DNA from: Mycolicibacterium sp. TUM20985
GTDB taxonomy: Bacteria > Actinomycetota > Actinomycetes > Mycobacteriales > Mycobacteriaceae
NCBI RefSeq assembly: GCF_030295745.1
Contig: NZ_AP027291.1
Span: 5,890,001 to 5,954,000 of the forward strand
Length of the DNA stretch: 64,000 nt
Direction: 5' to 3'
Shown: positions 41,976 through 50,046 of the stretch, piece by piece
Numbering within the stretch: the first letter of the stretch is position 1
Layout of the letters: every line of letters begins with the position of its first letter
Position numbers and translations under genes: made by a program
The notes under the pieces: model-generated
Seen by the model: the letters and a program-made list of their open reading frames with translations, nothing else
Databases searched by the model: none
Told to the model about the DNA's origin: nothing

Positions 41976-43508
41976 TTAGGAGCGGGACTGCACCGACGGG
42001 TCGGGGTCCGCGAAGGCGAACACGCCCCGGTCGACCGAGACCGGGCGGCCTGGTGCGTCTGTCGTGAGGAATCGGGCGATCACAGCCACATCCTGGGAGT
42101 AGGCGACAGTTCGCTCGCCGGTGGCGAGGTCCACGATCACGATTGCTCGTTCGGCCTCGTTCCCCGCGAAGGTGACGGTCGACGCGACGATCGTGCCGTA
42201 GCCGTCAGCGATCTCGGCGACGGGTAGCGCCGGTTCCGCCTGCGCGACGGCGTCGGTCACGTCTACGACGGTGAACGGACGTCGCGGTGGTTGGGCCGCG
42301 AGAATCATGAGGCCTTGCTTCGTGTAGAGGCCGCTCACGCTGCTCACCAGAGCGTACTCACCCGCTTCGGCCGAAAGCCGTTGCGCAGCAGCGACGAGCG
42401 CGTCGAAGACGTAGCTGTTGAACGGCCCTCCGGCGAATGACATGCCACCCGTGACGGTCAGATCACGTCCCGCGGGGACGTTGAGCCCCTCGGCGGCAGC
42501 GTTAACGGCCACCGGCATCGGGCTGTACAGATCGAGGATCTCGATGTCAGCGGTGTCGATCTCGGCTTCCCGTCGAACCGCTTCGGCCATGATTCGCATT
42601 GCGGCGGGCTGAGATGGACGCGTGCGCGCAGTGACCGGCACGACGTGGTTGGATTCCACCGCAGCGGCCGGAAACAACCATGTCGACCGTGGGATTCCGA
42701 GCCGTGATGCGGTGCTAGCCGACGCGAACAGCAGCGCGCTTCCGGAGTCGACCGTCCACGTCGACACCATGTGCTTCGTGTACGGGAACGCCACCATGGG
42801 GTTGGCGTCGGAGTGCTCGCGGAGCCAGTCCGCGCTCCGAACCTGCGGGCGAACCGCGTGCGGGTTCATCGCCGCGATCTCGGTGAATCGGCTGTACAGG
42901 CGGGCGATGTCATCGCGGTGAGCGTCGAGTCCGCGGCCGTGCGCCACTCGCCATTCGCTGTCGAGCAGTGCATAGAATCCGGGCGCGCCGCCGAGTCCGG
43001 CATCGACCTCTGCGCGAAGGACCAGTTCAGCCTCGACAGTGAGGGTCTCGTCGGGAACCGTCCCGGCGGGCTGGGCCGTGATGGAGGCGACCTCGCCGGC
43101 CGCCCTCGCGCGAACGTCTCGGTATCTCGCCTCGGCACCGACCACCAGTGCCAATTGCGATGTCCCAGCCTGCACCCGACGGCAGGCCTCGGAGAGCAGG
43201 GTCTGCTGCATCACACCGACCTTGGCGAGGACGGTGTGGGCTCCGGGCGCGCCCATCGCCTCGGCCACGATCCGCCCCGGATCGGCGTACACCGTCAGGC
43301 CATCGGTCGCGCCGATCCAGTCGACCTCGCCGAGCACGCTGTCCGCCAATGGGGTTGGCAGCATCGACTGGGTCGCCTCGATCATGAGTGCCGCAGCCTC
43401 GGGCGAGGCGGTGTGGTCCGGCTCGCGTCTGCTCACTGATGCCCAACCGACAAGGACCGGCGTGGACGGGTCGACGCTCCCTTCACCGGTACCGGTGCGC
43501 GAGCCCAT
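41976..43508 (-). CDS. Thiolase-superfamily acyl-CoA acetyltransferase-like protein
   Basis: The 510-residue product starts M-G-S-R-T-G-T-G-E and has thiolase-fold segments: P-V-L-V-G-W-A-S-V, Q-L-A-L-V-V-G-A-E-A-R, D-S-G-S-A-L-L-F-A-S-A and G-G-M-S-F-A-G-G-P-F-N-S-Y near residue 410. It is an SCP-x-type, non-classical thiolase with an added C-terminal DUF-like domain. The usual nucleophilic cysteine is not evident, so cleavage or condensation activity is uncertain. Its ATG overlaps the MaoC stop (TGATG). Confidence 0.75.
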   Translation of the reverse strand: MGSRTGTGEGSVDPSTPVLVGWASVSRREPDHTASPEAAALMIEATQSMLPTPLADSVLGEVDWIGATDGLTVYADPGRIVAEAMGAPGAHTVLAKVGVMQQTLLSEACRRVQAGTSQLALVVGAEARYRDVRARAAGEVASITAQPAGTVPDETLTVEAELVLRAEVDAGLGGAPGFYALLDSEWRVAHGRGLDAHRDDIARLYSRFTEIAAMNPHAVRPQVRSADWLREHSDANPMVAFPYTKHMVSTWTVDSGSALLFASASTASRLGIPRSTWLFPAAAVESNHVVPVTARTRPSQPAAMRIMAEAVRREAEIDTADIEILDLYSPMPVAVNAAAEGLNVPAGRDLTVTGGMSFAGGPFNSYVFDALVAAAQRLSAEAGEYALVSSVSGLYTKQGLMILAAQPPRRPFTVVDVTDAVAQAEPALPVAEIADGYGTIVASTVTFAGNEAERAIVIVDLATGERTVAYSQDVAVIARFLTTDAPGRPVSVDRGVFAFADPDPSVQSRS

Positions 43509-44584
43509 CAGCGTGGGACCGTCACGATGACGGTGCCGGGCCCGACCGAGAGTCCGCCCGAGTTCGCCGTCCACACCATTAATTCGGCGACCGTGCGGTC
43601 CCCGTCGTTCCGATGGGATTGCACCTTGCCCCGCACCGTCGCGGTGTCGCCCGCTGTATTGAACGAGACCATTCGGAATCCCGAGATCCGCTCGATCGTC
43701 CCCTTGTTGCCGATGAACGCCCGGACCGTCCGTTCCCACATACCTTGCAAGAACAGCGTATTGGCATACATCTCAGGGGCCCCGCTGGCCTGTGCGGCCT
43801 CGGTGTTGTGGTGAATCAGATTGAAGTCTCGGTTGGCACCCGCCGCCATCACCAAGCGCAAGACCGGTAGCGGAAACGAGATAGCTTCGATGAGTTGACC
43901 CGGCTCGATGTCGCGGCCTGTTCGTTGGCCGTCGACGATGGGAGCCGATGACCCCTCGAGCCAATCGTCGGGCACCGGAATTTCCGGCAGGGTCCCACGA
44001 TCTCCGTTCTCGTTGGAGCCGGTCGGTTCGTTGGGCTCGAAGACGAACAAGCCGGTGCGTAGCGTGGCAACCGGCAGCTCCGCTCGGTCGACCATCGTCG
44101 ACTCGGACTTCACGAACGCACCACGGCCAACGCGCGTCTGCTTGAGGGACACGTCCGTCAACGTGCGGCCCCGCCCGCCAAGGCGTTCTCCGACGACCAC
44201 CGGCCGAATGAACTCGACTTCGAAATCGGTCGCAAAGAGACCCGTTGCAGCAGCGGGGTATTCGCCCGGATCGATCACCAGCCGCTGCGGCGCGGCATTG
44301 CGGTCCGCAGAAGGAAACGCCACCTCGCCCGGGGACCACTGGGGTCCTCCCACGAAGGAGAAGATGCTCGTATAAGGGGCGATCACGTCGTCGTAGCCGT
44401 GCTTCTGGGCAACCTCGGTCGAGTAGTGGAGCGCACAATCGAACTCGAGCGGTTCTAGATAGCGCCTCACGGCACCTCGCTCGACCACGTCAGCTGCCCA
44501 GGTGATCGAGCCGTCACCGACGGTCCTACCGACCCGACTGATCACGTCATGCCAATCGGCCTTCCAGTCCTCCGCATCCGACAT
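43508..44584 (-). CDS. Two-domain MaoC-like (hotdog) hydratase/dehydratase
   Basis: The 358-residue protein has an N-terminal FAS1-type dehydratase hotdog (D-C-A-L-H-Y, V-I-A-P-Y-T-S-I-F-S) and a C-terminal MaoC-like hotdog with R-D-F-N-L-I-H-H-N near residue 266 and Y-A-N-T-L-F-L-Q-G. The family adds or removes water on enoyl/3-hydroxyacyl-CoA. It is the first gene of the operon and starts at the ATG after GGAAGGCAACGA; an upstream extension to 44668 has no ribosome site. Confidence 0.8.
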   Translation of the reverse strand: MSDAEDWKADWHDVISRVGRTVGDGSITWAADVVERGAVRRYLEPLEFDCALHYSTEVAQKHGYDDVIAPYTSIFSFVGGPQWSPGEVAFPSADRNAAPQRLVIDPGEYPAAATGLFATDFEVEFIRPVVVGERLGGRGRTLTDVSLKQTRVGRGAFVKSESTMVDRAELPVATLRTGLFVFEPNEPTGSNENGDRGTLPEIPVPDDWLEGSSAPIVDGQRTGRDIEPGQLIEAISFPLPVLRLVMAAGANRDFNLIHHNTEAAQASGAPEMYANTLFLQGMWERTVRAFIGNKGTIERISGFRMVSFNTAGDTATVRGKVQSHRNDGDRTVAELMVWTANSGGLSVGPGTVIVTVPR

Positions 44585-44671
44585 TCGTTGCCTTCCTCCG
44601 CGCACGTACCGCCGACGCGAGACCCCGGTCGGAGCTGACCGACCGGGCGCAACGAGCGCTCCAAACAATAG

Positions 44672-44690
44672 ACAGTAATCGGATTACCGT
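44672..44690. promoter_or_regulatory. Palindromic operator before the MaoC operon
   Basis: The 19-base palindrome AC-N-GTAATC-G-GATTAC-N-GT is perfect over its defined positions. It lies about 90 bases before the first gene of an operon that ends in tetR, so autoregulation by that TetR is the simplest reading. Confidence 0.5.
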
Positions 44691-45019
44691 GCAAGTAGTT
44701 ACGAAGGTGCCGGGCCGGAAGCTAACCCGATCTGCACTAAACCTCTCACTCTGCCTGGGAACGGTTTGAGCAAAGGGTCATTGAAAGGCCAGACCCAGGC
44801 TGGCCACCATGGCCTGCTCGGACTCGTCGGTACGCTCGCGTCCGATAAAGTAATGAGATTCTTCTCCATCGACGAGCCGGACATCGAATTGTGTCGACCG
44901 CACCCTCGCCTGGACGTCGGTGCCAAATACCCCCTTGCCCCCCGAGGTCGCTGTCGAGATGCAGCGAAGCCACGGTCGAGGCCCCGGCGAGGCTTCACGA
45001 TTAACTCCCGTCTCATCGT

Positions 45020-45025
45020 TAACAT
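45020..45025 (+). promoter_or_regulatory. -10 box of a leaderless promoter (DUF1906 paralogue)
   Basis: TAACAT fits TANNNT and ends seven bases before the GTG. The same arrangement precedes the paralogue at 2343. Confidence 0.5.
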
Positions 45026-45032
45026 CGGGGCC

Positions 45033-45842
45033 GTGCAGGACTCGCCGGAGACTCTCGGCCTTGGGCCGTTGCGCCCGGTATCCAGGCGCGACGCGTTGCG
45101 TTACGCCGCCGCTGCATCGGCGGTGGCCGCGTTGGGTATCGGGTCGGCAGCTGCCGGCAGTCCCACGGCGGCGGCCGCCACTCCGTTATTGATCGACTAT
45201 GCCGCGCATCAAATTCCTGCCGAACACATCAAGGCTGCAGGCTACGCGGGAGTGGTGAACTACGTTTCGATGTCGCGTCCCGGCACGAACTTCGGCGCCA
45301 AGCCGATCACTCGCCCCTACGCCGAGACATTGGCCAAAGCAGGGCTGGTGATCATCAGCAATTATCAGTACGGAAAGCCGGGCGGCGGCGCACCGTCGGA
45401 CTTCACCCGCGGGTTCGCCGGCGGTGTCGCCGACGCCCGGGCTGCCTGGCAGCTGCACACCGCGGCCGGTGGCGCCCGCAACGCTCCGATCTTCTTCTCC
45501 ATCGATGAGGACATCAACCGCACTACATGGAACAATGTTGCGCTGCAATGGTTTTACGGAATCAATTCCGTACTCGGTGTGCAACGCACCGGCGTTTACG
45601 GCGGCATCGATGTGTGCCATTGGGCTGCGGTAGATGGCGTGATAGGGAACTCCCGCACACCCGGACGCGTATGGGCGTGGCAGACCCGGGCCTGGTCAGA
45701 CAAGCGAGTCCACCCCAATGCTGTTCTCTATCAGCGCATTGTGGCCACCAAGTCAAATCCAGGCCCGTTGGTTGGGGGCTTCGAAGTCGACGTCAACGAC
45801 GCCCTGGCCCAGGATTGCGGCCAGTGGAATCTGCATCCGTGA
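45033..45842 (+). CDS. Second DUF1906 Tat-exported protein
   Basis: The 269-residue protein aligns with the one at 2343 from the GTG to the same last residues (D-C-G-Q-W-N-L-H-P), with the Tat motif S17-R-R-D-A-L at the same place and all domain motifs kept (N-Y-Q-Y-G-K-P-G-G, P-S-D-F-T-R-G, F-F-S-I-D-E-D-I-N). By eye about three quarters of residues agree. The two are paralogues over 40 kb apart. One difference is M-x-x-D-D-D versus D-E-D in the putative active-site loop. Confidence 0.85.
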   Translation: MQDSPETLGLGPLRPVSRRDALRYAAAASAVAALGIGSAAAGSPTAAAATPLLIDYAAHQIPAEHIKAAGYAGVVNYVSMSRPGTNFGAKPITRPYAETLAKAGLVIISNYQYGKPGGGAPSDFTRGFAGGVADARAAWQLHTAAGGARNAPIFFSIDEDINRTTWNNVALQWFYGINSVLGVQRTGVYGGIDVCHWAAVDGVIGNSRTPGRVWAWQTRAWSDKRVHPNAVLYQRIVATKSNPGPLVGGFEVDVNDALAQDCGQWNLHP

Positions 45843-45923
45843 AGTGCTACCGCACATCCGCCGGACCGTGGCAGGGTGTCGGCGTGAATTCAGTTGGCGC
45901 GGAGGCCGGCGGCAGGTCAGCGT

Positions 45924-46415
45924 TCAGCCTCGGGTTGCGGATGAGGCGAAGTCCGACTCTGAGGTGTCAACCGAACGGGCTAGGGCTGCAGCCATGTAGC
46001 GGCGCCACAGCGGTTTGAACGGTCCGGCGATGATCCAGCGGCGACCGGGCAGAGGCTTGAACTCGTAGGACCACCGAATGAGAGTTCCGTTGCCGTCGGG
46101 TGTGAAGGTCCACTCACCGCGAACGCCGACGGCGAGCTTGGAGAGCATGTTGGTGAAGCCGGTGAGTTGGTAGGCGAAGCTTGTGCCCGCGGTGTACTCG
46201 GTCATTTGCTCGTCGGCCTGGGACCCATCGGTGAACTGCGGATTTCGGGTAGGCCCGGGGTGATCCCACGCCTCGGTCTGATTGGCGACACCTGCGACAC
46301 CGGGAAACGGCAATACGGGAAGGAACACCCGTGAAAGATCAATCGGCGCAATGAGACTCATGGAGTCCGCGGGAGCCAAGCGTGAACGCTGCTGAACGGT
46401 GATCGGTACCGTGCG
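45924..46415 (-). pseudogene. SRPBCC-fold protein, 3' part, split by IS21 element
   Basis: From the target duplication leftward the frame reads V-P-I-T-V-Q-Q-R-S-R-L-A-P-A-D, then V-R-G-E-W-T-F-T-P-D-G-N-G-T-L-I-R-W-S-Y, typical of a polyketide-cyclase/SRPBCC lipid-binding fold. Its first 17 codons lie beyond the element at 49060-49110. Removing the element and one copy of the 6-bp duplication restores a continuous frame of about 180 codons. Confidence 0.8.
46410..46415. repeat. Left target-site duplication of the IS21 element
   Basis: CGTGCG here is repeated at 49060-49065, directly outside each end of the element. Confidence 0.8.
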
Positions 46416-46573
46416 TGTCGTTTGCCATGAGCATGGGACCACTGTGACCTGATTTTGCCAGTGGGATGGGACCACCTGGATTGCCAGTTATGGGACCACC
46501 GGCGCGCCGCGTCGGTGGTCTCTTCGTTTGCCCGTTCGATCGCCGTGACAGTTCAAGTCACGGAGGCACGGGC

Positions 46574-48196
46574 ATGGCTTTTCGGGAGGTCAGTGTGAAC
46601 GAGATCAGGGAAGTGCTGCGGGTGTGGCTCGGGGTGGTGGGGTTACCGGCGCCGGGGTACCGCAGGATCGCCGCGCATTGCGGTGTGGACCGCAAAACGG
46701 TGCGCCGCTACGTGGAGGCCGCCCAGGCAGCGGGGCTGCGCCGAGACGACGATGTCAGCGCGCTCGATGACGGGTTGATCGGTGCGGTCGCCGAAGCGGT
46801 CCGCCCGGTGCGCCCCGATGGTCACGGCGCGGCCTGGGATCGGCTGCTCGAATTCGAGGAGCAGATCACCGCGTGGGTGGCCGGCGAGGGCGAGGCGCGG
46901 CCGTTGACGATCACCAAGATCGCGACGCTGTTGGACCGCCGAGGGTGTGTGGTTCCGTATCGGACGTTGAACCGATTCGCCAGTGAACGTTGCGGTTTCG
47001 GACGTAAGGACACCACGGTGCGAGTCGCCGACGGCGACCCGGGGGTGGAATGCCAGATCGATTTCGGCTACCTGGGGATGCTCACCGACACCGGTGATGG
47101 TCGTCGCCGCAAGGTGCACGCGTTGATCTTCACCGCCGTCTACAGCCGGCACATGTTCGTGTGGTTGTCGTATTCGCAGACCTTGGCGGCGGTGATCGCT
47201 GGCGCTCAGGCGGCGTGGGAGTTCTTCGGCGGCGTCTTCGCGGTGCTGATCCCGGATAACTTGAAACCGGTGATCGCCGCTGCCGATGCGGTCAACCCCC
47301 GGTTCACCGCGGGCTGGCTCGATTACGCCGGTCATGGCGGGTTCCTCACCGACCCGGCCCGGGTGCGCTCGCCCAAGGACAAGCCGCGGGTCGAACGCAC
47401 GGTGCAGTATGTGCGTGGAAACTTCTGGGACGGTGAAACATTCACCAGTCTCGAGCAGGCGCAGCAGGCGGCGACCGCGTGGTGTGAGCGGACGGCCGGT
47501 ATGCGCATCCACGGCACCACCTGCGCACGGCCGGTGGAGGTGTTCACCGCCGAAGAACAGCGACTCCTGCTGCCGGTGCCGGGGGCCTACGACGTGCCGG
47601 TGTTCAAGGCGGTCAAGGTGCACCGCGACTTCCACGCCGAGGTCGGCAAAGCCCTGTACTCGTTGCCCGAGCAGTGGATCGGCACCACGGTGGACGTGCG
47701 CGCCGATAGCGAGCTGGTGAAGTTCTATCACCGCGGCACGCTGGTGAAGGTCCATCCCCGCCAACCGGCAGGTGGGCGCAGCACCGACCGCAATGATCTG
47801 CCTGAGCACAAGGCCAGCTATGCGCTGCGGGACTTGGCGGCGTTGATCGCGGCGTGTGCCAGCCACGGGCCGAATGTCGGGATCTACGCCGAACGCATCC
47901 TCGATGACCCGCTGCCCTGGACCCGGATGCGGACCGTCTACCGGCTCCAGGGTCTGGTGCGCCGTTACGGCGCTGAGCGCGTCGATCGAGCATGTTCACT
48001 CGCGTTGGACCTCGACGTCGTCTCGGTCAACAAGATCGCTTCCATGCTGGAACGCGCCACCGAAACCACCACTCCGGCATTGCCCCGGGCGGTCGGGCAG
48101 TCAGCTACCCGGTTCTCGCGTGATCCATCCGAATTCACCAACACCCCAGCATCATTGACCGTCGTGGCCGATGCGCAACCCGAGGAGACCCGCTGA
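46574..48196 (+). CDS. istA: IS21 transposase IstA
   Basis: The 540-residue transposase has an N-terminal HTH (A-P-G-Y-R-R-I-A-A-H-C-G-V-D-R-K-T-V-R-R-Y) and an integrase core of the DDE type: D in C-Q-I-D-F-G-Y near residue 163, D in I-P-D-N-L-K-P near 228, and E in K-P-R-V-E-R-T-V near 276. ATG 46574 is chosen; sequence upstream is terminal-repeat DNA. The istB gene starts one base after its TGA. Confidence 0.92.
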   Translation: MAFREVSVNEIREVLRVWLGVVGLPAPGYRRIAAHCGVDRKTVRRYVEAAQAAGLRRDDDVSALDDGLIGAVAEAVRPVRPDGHGAAWDRLLEFEEQITAWVAGEGEARPLTITKIATLLDRRGCVVPYRTLNRFASERCGFGRKDTTVRVADGDPGVECQIDFGYLGMLTDTGDGRRRKVHALIFTAVYSRHMFVWLSYSQTLAAVIAGAQAAWEFFGGVFAVLIPDNLKPVIAAADAVNPRFTAGWLDYAGHGGFLTDPARVRSPKDKPRVERTVQYVRGNFWDGETFTSLEQAQQAATAWCERTAGMRIHGTTCARPVEVFTAEEQRLLLPVPGAYDVPVFKAVKVHRDFHAEVGKALYSLPEQWIGTTVDVRADSELVKFYHRGTLVKVHPRQPAGGRSTDRNDLPEHKASYALRDLAALIAACASHGPNVGIYAERILDDPLPWTRMRTVYRLQGLVRRYGAERVDRACSLALDLDVVSVNKIASMLERATETTTPALPRAVGQSATRFSRDPSEFTNTPASLTVVADAQPEETR

Positions 48197-48197
48197 C

Positions 48198-48998
48198 ATG
48201 ACCACGACCAACCGCGCAGCCGCCGACCCGGTCGGCGCTGATCTGCTCCGACTGCTCAAAGCACTCAAACTCGGCGCGTTGGCCGACACCCTGCCCGAAC
48301 GTGCCGCCCTGGCCCGCCAACACAAACTCAGCCACATCGGGTTCCTCGAAACTCTGCTGGCTGATGAGGTATCCCGACGCGAATCCCGCTCAGCCGCCTT
48401 ACGGGCGACCAAAGCCGGACTCGACCCGAGCATGCGTTTCGACACCTGGACCGCACAAGAGGACCTCCGCTATGACCGCACCCTGCTCGGGGATCTGACC
48501 TCGCTGCGGTTCCTCGACGCCGGCCAGTCCGCGATCGTCCTCGGGCCCGTCGGAGTAGGCAAGACGCATTTGGCAACAGCGTTGGGGCACATGGCTATTC
48601 GCCGACGGCACACCGTCATATTCGGTCGCGCCGACAAACTGTTCACCCGGCTACGCGCAGCCCGACTCGACCACACCGTCGACACCGAGATCCGCCGCCT
48701 GGCCGCGATTGACGTCCTCATCATCGACGACTTCGCGCTGCGCTCGCTCGATGCCACCGAAACCAGCGACTTCTACGAAATCGTCGTCGAACGTCACCGC
48801 ACCAAGACCACCATCGTGACCTCCAACCGGGAACCCGCCGAATGGCTGACCATGACCGCCGACACGCTATTGGCTCAATCAGCCATCGACCGACTGACCG
48901 CGGCGGCCCACACCCTGGTCATCGAAGGACCGTCCTACCGCCAACGCGCCCGGCCCGGCCAGCTTGACCCAGACCACCCCGCCGAGCATCCTCAATAA
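48198..48998 (+). CDS. istB: IS21 helper ATPase IstB
   Basis: The 266-residue AAA+ protein has Walker A G-P-V-G-V-G-K-T-H near residue 117, Walker B V-L-I-I-D-D-F near 177 and a conserved T-S-N-R-E-P. IstB is the target-choice helper that works with IstA. The first residues M-T-T-T-N-R follow the istA stop closely (GAGACCCGCTGACATG), suggesting coupled translation. Confidence 0.93.
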   Translation: MTTTNRAAADPVGADLLRLLKALKLGALADTLPERAALARQHKLSHIGFLETLLADEVSRRESRSAALRATKAGLDPSMRFDTWTAQEDLRYDRTLLGDLTSLRFLDAGQSAIVLGPVGVGKTHLATALGHMAIRRRHTVIFGRADKLFTRLRAARLDHTVDTEIRRLAAIDVLIIDDFALRSLDATETSDFYEIVVERHRTKTTIVTSNREPAEWLTMTADTLLAQSAIDRLTAAAHTLVIEGPSYRQRARPGQLDPDHPAEHPQ

Positions 48999-49059
48999 CG
49001 CGCCACGGTGGTCCCATCCTCCTGGCAATCAGGTGGTCCCATCACCCTGGCAAGCGACA

Positions 49060-49065
49060 CGTGCG
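49060..49065. repeat. Right target-site duplication of the IS21 element
   Basis: CGTGCG matches 46410-46415 exactly and abuts the right terminal repeat. Confidence 0.8.
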
Positions 49066-49110
49066 GTCCGTAGAGTCGATGAGGAGTGCGCTCGGGATCG
49101 GGTGGGCCAT
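49060..49110 (-). pseudogene. SRPBCC-fold protein, 5' part, split by IS21 element
   Basis: The ATG at 49110 opens M-A-H-P-I-P-S-A-L-L-I-D-S-T-D-R-T and then meets the element. Joined to the 3' part, it reads through as one SRPBCC protein. The original gene was divergent from the XRE regulator, 86 bases apart. Confidence 0.75.
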
Positions 49111-49196
49111 GACCTGAGCATGCAGGCTCCACGAGTTCCTCACCAGAGACCACCAGTACCACCCAGTGATCGACAGTGCGGTGGCAGACTCGGGTA

Positions 49197-50024
49197 ATGA
49201 CCGAGCTCGGGGTGGCGATCAGAGCGTGGCGCGACCGCGTGAGCCCCGCGGAGGTAGGTCTGCCGGCCGGCCGGGATCGTCGCAGCCCGGGTCTTCGCCG
49301 TGAAGAATTGGCCTCCCTCTCCGGCCTGTCCGTGGACTACCTGGTGCGTCTCGAGCAGGGTCGGGCGCAGAATCCCTCACCACAGGTGATCGCCGCACTG
49401 GCGCGCGCTTTGAGGCTCAGCGTCGATGAACGCGACGTGCTCTACCGCTCGGCGGGAATCGCACCGCCACCGCGTGGCGTGATCTCTGCGCACCTGAGTC
49501 CGGGACTGCAGCGCATCCTCGATCACCTGACGGGCACTCCCGTCGGTGTGTACACCGCGGCATGGGATTTCGTGCTCGGCAACCAGATGTGGCACGCGCT
49601 CTTCGGGGATCTAACCGCCCTCTCCGGTCGTGAATCCAACCTGATCTGGCGCGCGTTCGTAACCGAGAACATCCCCCTCGTGCGGTCGGTGGAACAGGCG
49701 GATGACTTTGCGCAAGAGATGGTTTCAGACCTCCACGCCGCGATGAGTGCCTACCCAGACGACCAGGGCCTGATCGGACTCGTCGCCGATCTGCGCGCAG
49801 CCAGCCCCGCCTTCGAGGCGTGCTGGGGACAGTGGCGCGTAGCGAACCGACGCAGCGAACGCAAGACAGTCGACTCACCTGTCGTTGGGCACATCACCTT
49901 CGACTGCGACGTGCTTTCGACGACCGACTCCGACCTGCGCGTCGTGGTCTACACGGCTCCGGTCGGCAGCACTGATGCGGACAAGCTCGACCTGCTCAGG
50001 GTGGTCGGCATTCAGACCCAGTAG
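49197..50024 (+). CDS. XRE/MmyB-type transcriptional regulator
   Basis: The 275-residue product has an N-terminal XRE HTH (L-G-V-A-I-R-A-W-R, R-R-E-E-L-A-S-L-S-G-L-S-V-D-Y-L-V-R-L-E-Q-G-R at about 33-55) and a C-terminal MmyB/MLTR-like ligand-binding domain (N-Q-M-W-H-A-L-F-G, N-L-I-W-R-A-F). Such proteins usually control the gene next to them, here the SRPBCC gene now destroyed by the IS21 insertion. ATG 49197 (M-T-E-L) is preferred over an upstream start at 49176. Confidence 0.85.
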   Translation: MTELGVAIRAWRDRVSPAEVGLPAGRDRRSPGLRREELASLSGLSVDYLVRLEQGRAQNPSPQVIAALARALRLSVDERDVLYRSAGIAPPPRGVISAHLSPGLQRILDHLTGTPVGVYTAAWDFVLGNQMWHALFGDLTALSGRESNLIWRAFVTENIPLVRSVEQADDFAQEMVSDLHAAMSAYPDDQGLIGLVADLRAASPAFEACWGQWRVANRRSERKTVDSPVVGHITFDCDVLSTTDSDLRVVVYTAPVGSTDADKLDLLRVVGIQTQ

Positions 50025-50046
50025 CGCGGCCGGCCAAAGAGATGAT

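Larger units (their letters stand above)
44585..45032. other. Divergent intergenic region with one unexplained minus-strand frame
   Basis: This 448-base gap separates the MaoC operon from the DUF1906 gene. It holds the palindrome at 44672 and the -10 box at 45020. On the minus strand a frame open from about 45040 to a TGA at 44778-44780 encodes protein-like text (G-K-G-V-F-G-T-D-V-Q-A-R-V, H-Y-F-I-G-R-E-R-T-D-E-S) but has no good start, so it may be a remnant or chance. Confidence 0.4.
46416..49059 (+). mobile_element. IS21-family insertion sequence, 2644 bp, apparently intact
   Basis: The ends are inverted: TGTCG-Y-TTGCCA then ATGGGACCAC at both termini. Further copies of the TGCCA...ATGGGACCACC unit follow inside (three on the left at 46423, 46456 and 46482; two on the right at about 49007 and 49032), the multiple terminal repeats expected for IstA binding. 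The element carries istA and istB without visible damage and has a perfect 6-bp target duplication, so the insertion is probably recent. It interrupts an SRPBCC gene. Confidence 0.9.
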
